Source of the DNA: an uncultured Pelagibacteraceae bacterium | Lineage (GTDB): Bacteria > Pseudomonadota > Alphaproteobacteria > Pelagibacterales > Pelagibacteraceae | NCBI GenBank assembly: GCA_902552345.1 | Contig: CACDGO010000001.1 | Coordinates: 62,001 to 126,000 of the forward strand | DNA length: 64,000 nucleotides | Reading direction: 5' to 3' | In this document: positions 1 to 8,704 of the stretch, piece by piece | Layout: the number at the start of each line of letters is the position of its first letter | How positions within the stretch are numbered: position 1 is the first letter of the stretch | Position numbers and translations under genes: made by a program | The notes under the pieces: generated by a model | Seen by the model: only the letters and a program-made list of their open reading frames with translations | Told to the model about the DNA's origin: nothing | The model's database searches: none

Positions 1-2
1 TC

Positions 3-656
3 TCTGTAATCTTTGTAGTTTTTTTTAGTGATACTTTAATTAAAAAAACTTTTGAAAGTATTTTATCTAGTAATTTAAATAGAGAAGTTAAGATAGGTGA
101 TTTTGATGTAGGTTATTTAAGTGGAGAAGTTAATTTAAAAAAAATTGAGATTAAAAACAAAGATTTTCCAGGTAAACTTCTAGTGGTTGAACAAGCTTTT
201 GCTAAGCTTGATGCTTTATCCTTTTATGAGGATATAATAGTAATTGATAATATTGTTTTAGATGGCATAAGCGTCAATTATTTCTTTGATATAACTAATA
301 GAGCAAGAAGTAACTTTACTTCATTAAAAAGAACTCTTGAAAGTAAAACCAGATCACCTAGAAAACCAGATGATAAAAAGTTCTTGGTAAAACAACTAGA
401 TATTAAAGATATAAATGTTTCGGCATCTTCCGCTGAACTTAATTTAAACCAAACCGTAAAATTAAGTGATTTAAAATTTGAAAATCTAGGGAATTCAAAA
501 GAAAGTAAAAATTATAAAACAATAGCAAGAGAAACACTTGATAAAGCATATAATGAAATAAAAGATAAATTAGCCTCCGGAGCTATTGATCAAGATGTTA
601 TAAAAGATAAAATTAAAGACAAATTACAAAATAAATTTAAAAAGCTCTTAAAATGA
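3..656 (+). CDS. AsmA-like membrane-anchored protein, 5' truncated by the window edge
   Basis: The ORF track starts this at an internal GTG (183), but the frame is open back to base 3, so only the C-terminal ~217 codons are visible. The visible part begins in a hydrophobic stretch (VIFVVFF) followed by an LNREVKIGDFDVGYLSG-type segment. That is the usual arrangement of AsmA-family proteins: an N-terminal anchor, then a beta-rich periplasmic domain. The tail is Lys/Asp-rich and helical. Its TGA overlaps the ATG of the pilin-like gene (ATGA at 653-656), so the two are probably translationally coupled. Family assignment rests on a short region; role in envelope lipid traffic is inference. Confidence 0.5.
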   Translation, partial: SVIFVVFFSDTLIKKTFESILSSNLNREVKIGDFDVGYLSGEVNLKKIEIKNKDFPGKLLVVEQAFAKLDALSFYEDIIVIDNIVLDGISVNYFFDITNRARSNFTSLKRTLESKTRSPRKPDDKKFLVKQLDIKDINVSASSAELNLNQTVKLSDLKFENLGNSKESKNYKTIARETLDKAYNEIKDKLASGAIDQDVIKDKIKDKLQNKFKKLLK

Positions 657-1153
657 AAAAAGGGTTTACCTTAATCGAATTACTAGTTACCCTAGCCATT
701 GTAGGCACTTTAATTGGTGTAGGAATATTTATTTATAATGGGTATGTAAAGTCAGCAAAGGCATCTGCTACAATTACGCAATTTAAAATGGTGGAAAATC
801 ATATCAAAAATACTTTAGCGCTTTGTTTTACTAAAGGTGGAGGGAGTGTAAAATTAAATGATAGTAGATCCATTGATTGTGATGCAGCCAATAATAAGTC
901 GAATGTAATATCTATGCTTGATAGTTTTAAAAATTACTATTTGGATCAATCGATTAAAAATCCATATGATAATTCTCATGATGCCATAGTTAGAACAGGT
1001 TCTGGCGGTGATAAAGTCGATGGTCGATTGCGTTTGGATGAGACGGAGTGTCCAGGCGGGTATTCAAAAGGTACCATGATCTCTTTGAGGGCGAAAACAC
1101 ATAAAGAATTAAAACTTTCACTAATTGAGCCAGCAGGGTGGTGTCAGAAATAG
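653..1153 (+). CDS. Type IV pilin-like protein (prepilin N-methylation motif)
   Basis: The N-terminus MKKGFTLIELLVTLAIVGTL is a class IVa prepilin leader: short basic peptide, cleavage G|F, Glu at mature +5 and a hydrophobic helix. The globular part contains four Cys (LALCF, SIDCD, TECPG, GWCQK), and the last two are placed like the C-terminal disulfide loop of PilA-type pilins. Length (166 aa) is normal for a major or minor pilin. It overlaps the upstream AsmA-like gene by 4 bp. No other pilus assembly gene lies in the window, so a pilus, pseudopilus or competence role cannot be separated here. Confidence 0.85.
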   Translation: MKKGFTLIELLVTLAIVGTLIGVGIFIYNGYVKSAKASATITQFKMVENHIKNTLALCFTKGGGSVKLNDSRSIDCDAANNKSNVISMLDSFKNYYLDQSIKNPYDNSHDAIVRTGSGGDKVDGRLRLDETECPGGYSKGTMISLRAKTHKELKLSLIEPAGWCQK

Positions 1154-1182
1154 CGATAACTTGAATAAATTTCTTGAAAATT

Positions 1183-1246
1183 CTATAATAAATTGTAAAC
1201 AAAGGTGCAGTGACAGCATATGTTAAAAGCAATGTTCACTAAAATA
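1183..1246 (+). pseudogene. Relic 3' end of a second copy of the trypsin-like protease gene
   Basis: This 'intergenic' stretch aligns with the end of the intact protease gene (about 4525-4588). The protease ends NCKQRSSDSICQKQCSIK-stop, while the relic read from about 1191 gives NCKQRCSDSIC-stop-KQCSLK-stop. The Gln codon CAA has become TAA and the distal stop is kept; one extra A near 1190 breaks the frame upstream. In both places the stub is followed after about 15-20 bp by the ATG of an autotransporter gene. The rest of this protease copy has been lost between the pilin gene and the stub. Confidence 0.8.
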
Positions 1247-1261
1247 AACCTAAATTAATAA

Positions 1262-3508
1262 ATGATTAAGTTTTTATTAAATTTCATTCTAATTTTTTTT
1301 TATTTTTTAAACGTTCACGCTCAAAACGTTTATCCTGAATATGCTGATAAACTTACATTTCTTCGAGCTGATCAAGGCGTTAATTATCCAGATATTTCTG
1401 ATATAGCATTCAATGCTGATGGAACAAGAATTTTTGTTGGTCATCACCTAACACATAATACTACGCACATATTTCAGTATGATCTGGGAACTGCCTGGGA
1501 TATATCTACATTAGATATATCAAGTTTAGTCACAGCAAATCTTAAAGAAGATAATCATGCTGAAGTGAATCCTGTAAATAATACTAAATTAACTATAGAT
1601 TTTAATGATGATGGAACAAAAATATTTATTCTAGGAAGTTTTGCTGCAACGACGCATATTTATAATTTGACTACTGCTTACGATATCTCAAGTATCGGAG
1701 AAGCAACATATGTTGCTGACGATGGAATTGATTGGAGAAATTATTTAGTTCCTGGGGAAGCCGCAACACATCAAAATGATATAGAATTAAGCCACGATGG
1801 GACTAGAATGTTTTTACTTGATGGAGATGCAACTCCTAAAGTTGTTGAGTATCAATTAAGCACTCCTTTTGACCAAAGCACCGCATCATATAACGGTAAG
1901 TTAGATATTACAGATGCACTTACTTACCGAGCAATGACAGTTGAATTTGATGATGATGGAACAAGAATGTACGTCGGAGAAGCGAGTAACACATCACAAT
2001 TTAATAATATTTATGTATGGAAACTTTCTACTCCTTATTCAGTGACATCCGCTACCTATGCTGGAAAATGGCAAATTGATTTTAGAGGTGTATCAGACTC
2101 AAAAGGAGCCAATTACGCATTCCAATTTGGAAAGCAAGGTATGAAACTTTATGTTACATCCAACGAATATACTAAAGAAGATAATACAAACACAATTTAT
2201 GACGATGTTATATTTGAATATGATTTGATCTGTCCTTATGGAATAGTAGTTTGCGAATTAGATGAAACAAATGTTCAAACAGATACTGCGGTACAAATAG
2301 AATTTGCAAAAAATGTTATTAAACACAACACTTCTACAATTTTTAGAAGATTCGACTGGCTCAGAAGAAATGAAAATAATTTAAATTTATACACTCAAGA
2401 TATTAAATTTAACTTTAGCCCAATTATGGGATTTTTACCTGATGAAATTGAAAAACCCTTAACTAAAAATTTGATTACTAAAGTAAGCTCCATTAAAAAA
2501 GACCCCAATAAAAATAGCAAAAAGATTAAAAAATGGTCATTCTGGTCTCACGGAGATGTCACATTTGGAGAAAGAGATAATTTAAATTTAAATCCGAGGG
2601 AATTTCAAACAAGCGGTTTAACATTTGGTGGAGATCGAAAAATAAACGACCATTTCTTTGGCTTTGCTTTAAGATATGGTAACGAAGATATTGATATTTT
2701 AAAAACTAATTCAAACAAATTTGAAACTGAGTCTCTTTCATTAAATTTATATAATTCATTAAAGATTAACGATAATCTTAATTTAAATTCTCTTTTAGGG
2801 TCGAGTGTTTTAGATATTGATAAATTTGAATCAAACGCAATTACCGGACATAGAAACGGAAAACAAATTTATTCTGCAATAAGCCTCCAAGCAAGAAGCG
2901 GTTTTACAGATTTTAATTTTATGCCTACAGGTAAAATTGAATTTGGTATTACAGAGCTATCAGAGTATAATCAATTTAATACTTCAAATAATCTTTTAGC
3001 AAATCATGATCTTTTAACTTTTGAAACAGGGACATTAACAACAGGATTGAAATTTGATAATCTTAAAGACATTACCAACGGAAAAAGAAGTATTAATGGT
3101 AGTTTTGAATATGTTCAGGACTTTTCTTCTGATATAGATTATGAATTTTTAAACTCTGGTGACACTGTTTATCAAACTAAAACCTACGGTGGTAATTCAA
3201 TACATAATTTAAAAAGCAATATTGGTTTTGAGAGGATATTAAATAGTGGCTTTACTTTTGGGTTTAACTACGAAAATTTCCAAGGGTTTGATGAGAATAG
3301 TGTTAACGAAGATAGTCTTTACTTAAAACTAAGTCATGTTCGAGATGATTATAAGAAAACTAATTTAGATTTCGATCCTATCAATGACAATCTAGCTTTA
3401 AAATATAATCTTAATCTAAGTGGATTTAATTTTTCATTGAACTCTAATCATAGTCTAAAAAATCAAGAACTATTTGACGCTATGGTTAAATTTTCAAATA
3501 AACTTTAG
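1262..3508 (+). CDS. Autotransporter with beta-propeller-like passenger (copy A)
   Basis: 748 aa. Signal peptide of ~20 residues ending VHA|QN. The passenger (about residues 40-320) has five repeats with the core F..DGT+hF/Y (for example IAFNADGTRIF, IDFNDDGTKIF, VEFDDDGTRMY), a WD40/SMP-30-like propeller signature. A linker with paired Cys (CPYGIVVC) and an FRRFDWLRRN helix follows. The last ~320 residues have alternating amphipathic strands (SFWSHGDVTFGERD, LTFGGDRK, FFGFALRYGNEDIDI) typical of the autotransporter beta-barrel. It ends ...FSNKL rather than in the classic terminal Phe. It is a paralogue of 4602-6944 with the same domain order. Likely surface-displayed; ligand unknown. Confidence 0.75.
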   Translation: MIKFLLNFILIFFYFLNVHAQNVYPEYADKLTFLRADQGVNYPDISDIAFNADGTRIFVGHHLTHNTTHIFQYDLGTAWDISTLDISSLVTANLKEDNHAEVNPVNNTKLTIDFNDDGTKIFILGSFAATTHIYNLTTAYDISSIGEATYVADDGIDWRNYLVPGEAATHQNDIELSHDGTRMFLLDGDATPKVVEYQLSTPFDQSTASYNGKLDITDALTYRAMTVEFDDDGTRMYVGEASNTSQFNNIYVWKLSTPYSVTSATYAGKWQIDFRGVSDSKGANYAFQFGKQGMKLYVTSNEYTKEDNTNTIYDDVIFEYDLICPYGIVVCELDETNVQTDTAVQIEFAKNVIKHNTSTIFRRFDWLRRNENNLNLYTQDIKFNFSPIMGFLPDEIEKPLTKNLITKVSSIKKDPNKNSKKIKKWSFWSHGDVTFGERDNLNLNPREFQTSGLTFGGDRKINDHFFGFALRYGNEDIDILKTNSNKFETESLSLNLYNSLKINDNLNLNSLLGSSVLDIDKFESNAITGHRNGKQIYSAISLQARSGFTDFNFMPTGKIEFGITELSEYNQFNTSNNLLANHDLLTFETGTLTTGLKFDNLKDITNGKRSINGSFEYVQDFSSDIDYEFLNSGDTVYQTKTYGGNSIHNLKSNIGFERILNSGFTFGFNYENFQGFDENSVNEDSLYLKLSHVRDDYKKTNLDFDPINDNLALKYNLNLSGFNFSLNSNHSLKNQELFDAMVKFSNKL

Positions 3509-3607
3509 TAAAAAAAACTATAAAAATTAAGTCTTTCTACTTTATCGAAAAATATTGATAAGTGTCTAATTTATAGATAATATTTTGATAAATTTATTTC
3601 AGAAATT

Positions 3608-4588
3608 ATGGTTGAAACAGTAGTAGCCTTATTATTATTTCTAAATGGAAACATGGTTGAGCATGTTTATAAAGACAACCTTGCTCAATGTAATGAGTCT
3701 AAGAAAATTGCAGAAAGTGTAGTTAACACTAGAAACGTTACATTTGTTTGTAAAGAAGTTAAAGCTAAAACAATAATTGATGATACTAACAACCAGAAAA
3801 AAATCGTTAAAGTATTTGATAATAATATTTTCACCGGCTCTGGATCAGGATTTTTTATTTCAGATGAAGGTCACTTAGTAACTAATCACCACGTCGTAAA
3901 TTATTGTAATATCACTCAGGTAAATTATTTTGGTAAAACTGGAAAAGCTAAAGTATTGGCTTATGACAGAATGAATGATCTTGCTTTGTTAGAAACTGAT
4001 ATTAAACCAAAAGATAAATTTGATATTGCTCCTCAAGACGCTAAACTTTTAGATGATATTTATGTTGCTGGTTATCCTTTTGGGCAAGCAGTAAGCTCAT
4101 CTGTAAAAGTTACCAAAGGTGTTGTGAGTGCTTTAGCAGGTTTACAAGATAATTATGCTTTAGTTCAAATTGATGCAGCCATACAGCCAGGTAATAGCGG
4201 TGGTCCAATTGTAAATGCGAATGGTGATGTTGTTGGTGTGGCAGTTGCAAAATTAGATTATAAAGACGCGTTAGAGTCTTATGGAACAATTCCTGAGAAC
4301 ACTAATTTTGGAATTAAATCTTCTATATTAAAAAACTTTACCTCAGCAAATAGAATGAAAAACTCTAATAAAGAACCAAAAGAAATTCCAAAAGACCAAG
4401 TAGGTGAAAAAATTCAAAATGCAACAGCATATGTTGGATGTTATACAGCTGAGACCAAAATTGCTGCCATGAAAACAGTTGAAACTGCTTTTGGTCAGCC
4501 ACGACTAGCTTTTGACTTTATTTGCTATAATAATTGTAAGCAAAGAAGCAGTGATAGCATTTGTCAAAAGCAATGCTCTATAAAATAA
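3608..4588 (+). CDS. Trypsin-like (S1C/DegP-type) serine protease with Cys-rich tail, no PDZ domain
   Basis: 326 aa. The catalytic triad is visible: His in LVTNHHVV, Asp in MNDLALLETD, Ser in QPGNSGGPIV. The N-terminal ~60 residues (VVALLLFLNGN...C...C) form a small Cys-containing module after a weak hydrophobic stretch; a classical signal peptide is not obvious. No PDZ domain follows the protease domain. Instead there is a ~65-residue tail ending in a Cys cluster (CYTAE...CYNNC...CQKQC). The gene sits 14 bp upstream of autotransporter B, and its 3' stub also precedes autotransporter A, so the protease and autotransporter form a repeated unit. Processing of the passenger is a possible but unproven role. 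Confidence 0.85.
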   Translation: MVETVVALLLFLNGNMVEHVYKDNLAQCNESKKIAESVVNTRNVTFVCKEVKAKTIIDDTNNQKKIVKVFDNNIFTGSGSGFFISDEGHLVTNHHVVNYCNITQVNYFGKTGKAKVLAYDRMNDLALLETDIKPKDKFDIAPQDAKLLDDIYVAGYPFGQAVSSSVKVTKGVVSALAGLQDNYALVQIDAAIQPGNSGGPIVNANGDVVGVAVAKLDYKDALESYGTIPENTNFGIKSSILKNFTSANRMKNSNKEPKEIPKDQVGEKIQNATAYVGCYTAETKIAAMKTVETAFGQPRLAFDFICYNNCKQRSSDSICQKQCSIK

Positions 4589-4601
4589 TAATACAATAGA
4601 A

Positions 4602-6944
4602 ATGTTTAAGCGTTTTTTCATATTCATTTCCTTATATTTATTTTCGATCTCTAATTCGTTTGCTGCCATGGTTACTTTTAATCAATCGGTAACAGTCCCA
4701 GCATCAATTGATGCTCAAATATCTGGCATTCATTTTAATAAAGATGGTACTAAGATGTTCACAGCTTATATGAAACGAGTAGGTGGTGATGGTACTCGTT
4801 ATATAAGAGAATATAATTTATCTAAACCTTTTGATATTTCAACAAGAGTTTATGCAGGAGATAGTGAACGATGCAATTTAACTGGGACAATAAACAATTC
4901 TAACCATTTTATCCATGACCTAGAATTCAGTAAAGATGGAATGAAGTTAATTGTAGTACAAAGTAGAGACACTAATTTTAATGGTGCTGATGGAATCAAT
5001 GTATTTAATTTAACATCACCTTACGATATTTCAACTTGTACAGAATTTAAAAAACAAACCCATCTTGATTATTTTGTACTTACGCATGGAAGTAAGGCTG
5101 GAGATTATAGTAGAGGCACGGAACAAAAACGATACCACAGGGTTCATGGTGTAGAAGTTAATGACGATGGTACAAAAATATTTATGCTCTGGGCCGATTT
5201 TGGTAAATTTTCACAAGGTGATGATAGCGTGGGAGATATTACTGCTAGATTGTATGAGTTTGAGATTTCCACTCCTTATGATGTAAGTGAGCTCGATTTT
5301 TTGGGAGATAAAGAAATTGTGGAAGACGCAGGGATACCGCTACCTGACACATTGTTTGGAGCAAATAGCCCAAGAGGCATGAGATTTTCTCCAGATGGAA
5401 AAAAAATTTTTTTCATCGCTCACGATAATACCGGAAGTACAAATAGTGTGACAGGAATATCTCAAGTTTCACTAGACAAGCCTTTTGACACATCATCGTA
5501 CACTTTAGATGGTGGAATTGATCTTAGTGGATTAAGTACTCCTAATGATCAAGCTAATGGAATTGCATTTAGCGAAGATGGTTTGAAGCTTTATATTGGA
5601 GACGATAACGACACAGGTGTCGATCAAATTATGGAATATGACTTAGCTTGTCCTTTTAACATTATTGCTGGTAAATGTCCTCCGGTTACAAATAAAGATA
5701 GAATTGGTATAGCAGAAGCACAAATAACGGTTGCTAAAAGAACAATTGATCATGCAACAGACAGCGTTTTGAATAGATTACAATGGATTAGAAGAAATAA
5801 AGATAAACAAAATTTATCTAATCTTAATATAGATTATAATTTAAATACCCCTCAACTTGATAATCCATTATTGAATACTTTGGTTCAAAAAATTCCAGAA
5901 AAAATAAACGTACATCGAGCATCTATTAAAAATAAGATAGACAACAAAAAGCAAGATGTATTTTACTGGAGTGAAGGAAGTATTTCCATTGGAAGAGTAG
6001 GAGACACAGATGTTTCTTCTACAAAAATAATTGAAACAGATGCGATTTCTTTTGGTGCTGATAGATATACAGATAACAATGGAATACTTGGAACAGCATT
6101 TAGATTTGGTAAAAATGATATCGATGTCGGAAATTTAGGCAGCAATTTAGATACCGATACATATAACTTTTCAATTTATTCAACTTCACCAATTATGGAG
6201 GACGAAAAGTTTCTAGATACCGTTTTTGGTATAGGTAAATTGAGTTCAAACATATTGAGTGTTGTAGATGGTGAAAATTTGACTGCTGATCGTGACGGTC
6301 ATCAAATGTATGGAACTATTAAATTAAAAGAGGAGATAAAAAAAGATAATCTTATTTTAATCCCTTCTTGGAGACTAGATATTGGCCATACTATTTTAGG
6401 AAGTTATAAAGAGTCTGGACCTGGGGCAATCCATGTCCAAAAACAACATGTTGGATCCAAAAAAATAAGAGCCGGTTTAGCAGTTACAGAAGATTTGTCT
6501 AGTGATAATTATTTTTTTAAAAAACACGGCAAATTAGAGTACGTCGCTGATTTTGATCGCTCTTCTAATTTTAAATATAATTATGTAAGTGATCCAATCG
6601 ACACGTTTAGTGAAAAATTGCATTCAGAGTCTTTACATAATTTTAATGGTGAATTAGGTTTAGATTTAGTATTACCTAATGGTTTTAGTATCTTTATGAT
6701 CTATGAAAGAAATCAAGCTTTAGGGGACTCTCATACTGATAAAATACATTTAGCATTGGGATATCTACCAAACAAAAAAACTAACTATGCTTTTAACTTA
6801 GCAGGCTCAGAAAATCTAGGATCAGAGTATAAGATAAGTAAAATTATAAACGATTTTGAAATAGACTTTAAGCTAAATAATCAAGATGTGTTAAAACCGA
6901 ATAGCGTCGATGAGGCATCTGTAAACATTATACGTAAATTTTAG
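4602..6944 (+). CDS. Autotransporter with beta-propeller-like passenger (copy B)
   Basis: 780 aa with a signal peptide of about 21 residues (LFSISNSFA|A). The passenger has five propeller-like repeats (IHFNKDGTKMF, LEFSKDGMKL, VEVNDDGTKIF, MRFSPDGKKIF, IAFSEDGLKLY). The linker CPFNIIAGKC and the helix LNRLQWIRRN match copy A. The C-terminal ~320 residues form an autotransporter-type barrel (YWSEGSISIGRVGD, ISFGADRY, GTAFRFGKNDIDV), and the protein ends in Phe (IIRKF), as expected for BAM-dependent outer-membrane barrels. It is separated by 13 bp from the protease, so co-transcription is likely. Secreted or surface-exposed; substrate not predictable. Confidence 0.78.
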   Translation: MFKRFFIFISLYLFSISNSFAAMVTFNQSVTVPASIDAQISGIHFNKDGTKMFTAYMKRVGGDGTRYIREYNLSKPFDISTRVYAGDSERCNLTGTINNSNHFIHDLEFSKDGMKLIVVQSRDTNFNGADGINVFNLTSPYDISTCTEFKKQTHLDYFVLTHGSKAGDYSRGTEQKRYHRVHGVEVNDDGTKIFMLWADFGKFSQGDDSVGDITARLYEFEISTPYDVSELDFLGDKEIVEDAGIPLPDTLFGANSPRGMRFSPDGKKIFFIAHDNTGSTNSVTGISQVSLDKPFDTSSYTLDGGIDLSGLSTPNDQANGIAFSEDGLKLYIGDDNDTGVDQIMEYDLACPFNIIAGKCPPVTNKDRIGIAEAQITVAKRTIDHATDSVLNRLQWIRRNKDKQNLSNLNIDYNLNTPQLDNPLLNTLVQKIPEKINVHRASIKNKIDNKKQDVFYWSEGSISIGRVGDTDVSSTKIIETDAISFGADRYTDNNGILGTAFRFGKNDIDVGNLGSNLDTDTYNFSIYSTSPIMEDEKFLDTVFGIGKLSSNILSVVDGENLTADRDGHQMYGTIKLKEEIKKDNLILIPSWRLDIGHTILGSYKESGPGAIHVQKQHVGSKKIRAGLAVTEDLSSDNYFFKKHGKLEYVADFDRSSNFKYNYVSDPIDTFSEKLHSESLHNFNGELGLDLVLPNGFSIFMIYERNQALGDSHTDKIHLALGYLPNKKTNYAFNLAGSENLGSEYKISKIINDFEIDFKLNNQDVLKPNSVDEASVNIIRKF

Positions 6945-7033
6945 AAAAGAAACCTAAAAACTTAATTTTTACTTTATAAAAAAATATTTGTAAGAATAAA
7001 ATATTATAGTATTTTACTCTCAATATGAGATTT

Positions 7034-7753
7034 TTATTGATTAGAAATTATATTTTTAGCCCTGGAGTCATCTAAATAATAATATTTTTGAATTCTTAAT
7101 TGATTATCAAAATCAATTAGCAGCGGATTTCCTGTAGGGATTTCTAATTCATTTATTTTTGTATCTGAAATCTTAAATAAAAATTTACATAAAGCTCTTA
7201 ACGAATTTCCATGAGCTGATATTAAAATATTTTTCCCATTTTCTAAATTTTTTTTTATTTCAATATCATAATAAGGAACTACTCTTTCATATGTATTTTT
7301 CAAAGACTCAGTTAATGGAATTTTATTTTTAGGAATTCCACTGTTTAAAGGACTAAAATTTTCAAGGTAATTACTATCATCAGCTATGAGAGGCGGTGCC
7401 ACATCCCAAGATCTCCTGTATTTTTTAAATTGTTCTTCACCAATTTTTTTTTTTGTTTCTTCTTTATTTAAACCCGTTAATGACCCATAATGTCTCTCAT
7501 TTAGTTCCCAAGCTGTATTAAAATTCATGGGTAAACTAAGTGATTTTAAAATAATAGTTAGGGTCTCAATTGCTCTTTTAAGATATGAGGTATAACTAAT
7601 ATCTATTCTTATATTTAATTTATTAAGTAAATCTCCCGATTTTTTTGCCTCTTCCTTACCTTTTTCTGAAAGACCAACATCTACCCAACCAGTGAATTTA
7701 TTTTCAGCGTTCCAGATGCTCTGACCGTGTCTTGTTAAGATTAGTTTACTCAT
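7034..7753 (-). CDS. gpmA: 2,3-bisphosphoglycerate-dependent phosphoglycerate mutase
   Basis: 239 aa, normal for dPGM. It begins with the catalytic phosphohistidine motif LTRHGQSIWNAENKFTGW. The second active-site His lies in ISAHGNSLRAL, and the ELNERHYGSLTGLNK segment carries the Glu and Arg that bind the substrate. It interconverts 3- and 2-phosphoglycerate in glycolysis and gluconeogenesis. It is convergent with autotransporter B and diverges from the VanZ-like gene over a 40-bp gap, which must hold both promoters. Confidence 0.95.
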   Translation of the reverse strand: MSKLILTRHGQSIWNAENKFTGWVDVGLSEKGKEEAKKSGDLLNKLNIRIDISYTSYLKRAIETLTIILKSLSLPMNFNTAWELNERHYGSLTGLNKEETKKKIGEEQFKKYRRSWDVAPPLIADDSNYLENFSPLNSGIPKNKIPLTESLKNTYERVVPYYDIEIKKNLENGKNILISAHGNSLRALCKFLFKISDTKINELEIPTGNPLLIDFDNQLRIQKYYYLDDSRAKNIISNQ

Positions 7754-7793
7754 ATAAGTTAGCTAAGTTATTATGTACTATATAAAAAACTAA

Positions 7794-8186
7794 ATGAAAA
7801 ATACTATCTTCCTTGTTTTAGAATATTTATTCTATTTTTCATTTATTATTCTATTAATTCTTTATCTGTTTCCAGGAAGTTTAATTGGCTACTTTTTATA
7901 TGGTAATTTAGGAGAACAACCCAATTTTTTTCCAAATCCAATAGGAACATCTATTAATCATTTGTTATTCTTTTTTTATTTAGGTATCCTTGGTTTTGTG
8001 TTACGCAGCAATCAGAAAAAATTTATAAATAGCCTTTTTTTTTTATTATTAATTTCAATTATTTTAGAATTATTACATTATTTTATTCCAAATAGAGCCT
8101 TTGAACTTAATGATTTATTCGCAAATAGTTTGGGGATACTGATGGCCTATTTAACATATAAATTATTTAAAAAGACTCAATATTAA
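7794..8186 (+). CDS. VanZ-like family small membrane protein
   Basis: 130 aa with four hydrophobic segments. The C-terminal part ELLHYFIPNRAFELNDLFANSLG matches the VanZ-like signature E-x-x-Q/H-x(6)-R-x-x-(D/E)-x-x-D-x-x-x-N-x-x-G. Function in Gram-negative bacteria is not established. The stop is directly followed by the ATG of the secreted nuclease (8187), so they probably share a transcript. Confidence 0.7.
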   Translation: MKNTIFLVLEYLFYFSFIILLILYLFPGSLIGYFLYGNLGEQPNFFPNPIGTSINHLLFFFYLGILGFVLRSNQKKFINSLFFLLLISIILELLHYFIPNRAFELNDLFANSLGILMAYLTYKLFKKTQY

Positions 8187-8684
8187 ATGAATACACGTAT
8201 TTTAATTATATTTTTGATTTGGATTTCTAATGTTGTAGCAGAAGAAGTTTCTGGAATTCCAAAAATTATAGATGGAGACACAATTCATATCAACGATTAT
8301 AAATTTAGATTAGAAGGTATAGATGCTCCAGAAATGAGACAACAATGTAAAAAAGAGTTTTTAAAAATTTCATCTATAATTGGATTTTCATTTTACAAAG
8401 ATTATACCTGTGGAAAAGTTTCTAGAAAAAAGCTAATTACTAAAATTAATAAATCAGAAATTAAATGTATATCTACAACTAAAGATAGATACAAAAGATA
8501 TATTGCTACCTGCTTTAAAGGAAAAACTAATCTAAATCAGTGGATGGTAAGAAATGGATTTGCAATAGCATATAGAAAATATTCCAAAAAATATGTATCT
8601 GATGAAGAATTTGCAAAAGAAAATAAATTAGGAATATGGCAAGGAAAATTTATCGAACCAGAAAAATGGAGAAAGCTTAATTAA
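8187..8684 (+). CDS. Secreted thermonuclease (SNase-like) family protein
   Basis: 165 aa with a signal peptide (LIIFLIWISNVVA|EE). The SNase fold starts with IIDGDTI (calcium-ligand region) and FRLEGIDAPE, the family hallmark. A further motif is TKDRYKRYIATC, carrying the catalytic region Arg, followed by LNQWMVRNGFAIAYRKYSKKY and the terminal EFAKENKLGIWQGKF. Likely a periplasmic or secreted phosphodiesterase acting on nucleic acids. Four Cys could form disulfides. Confidence 0.88.
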   Translation: MNTRILIIFLIWISNVVAEEVSGIPKIIDGDTIHINDYKFRLEGIDAPEMRQQCKKEFLKISSIIGFSFYKDYTCGKVSRKKLITKINKSEIKCISTTKDRYKRYIATCFKGKTNLNQWMVRNGFAIAYRKYSKKYVSDEEFAKENKLGIWQGKFIEPEKWRKLN

Positions 8685-8704
8685 TTTTTAGTATAAATTA
8701 TAAA

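Noticed and set aside
990-1232. 80-aa minus-strand ORF
   Set aside because: It lies antisense to the pilin-like gene and the protease relic, has no SD and no recognisable motif; a shadow frame.
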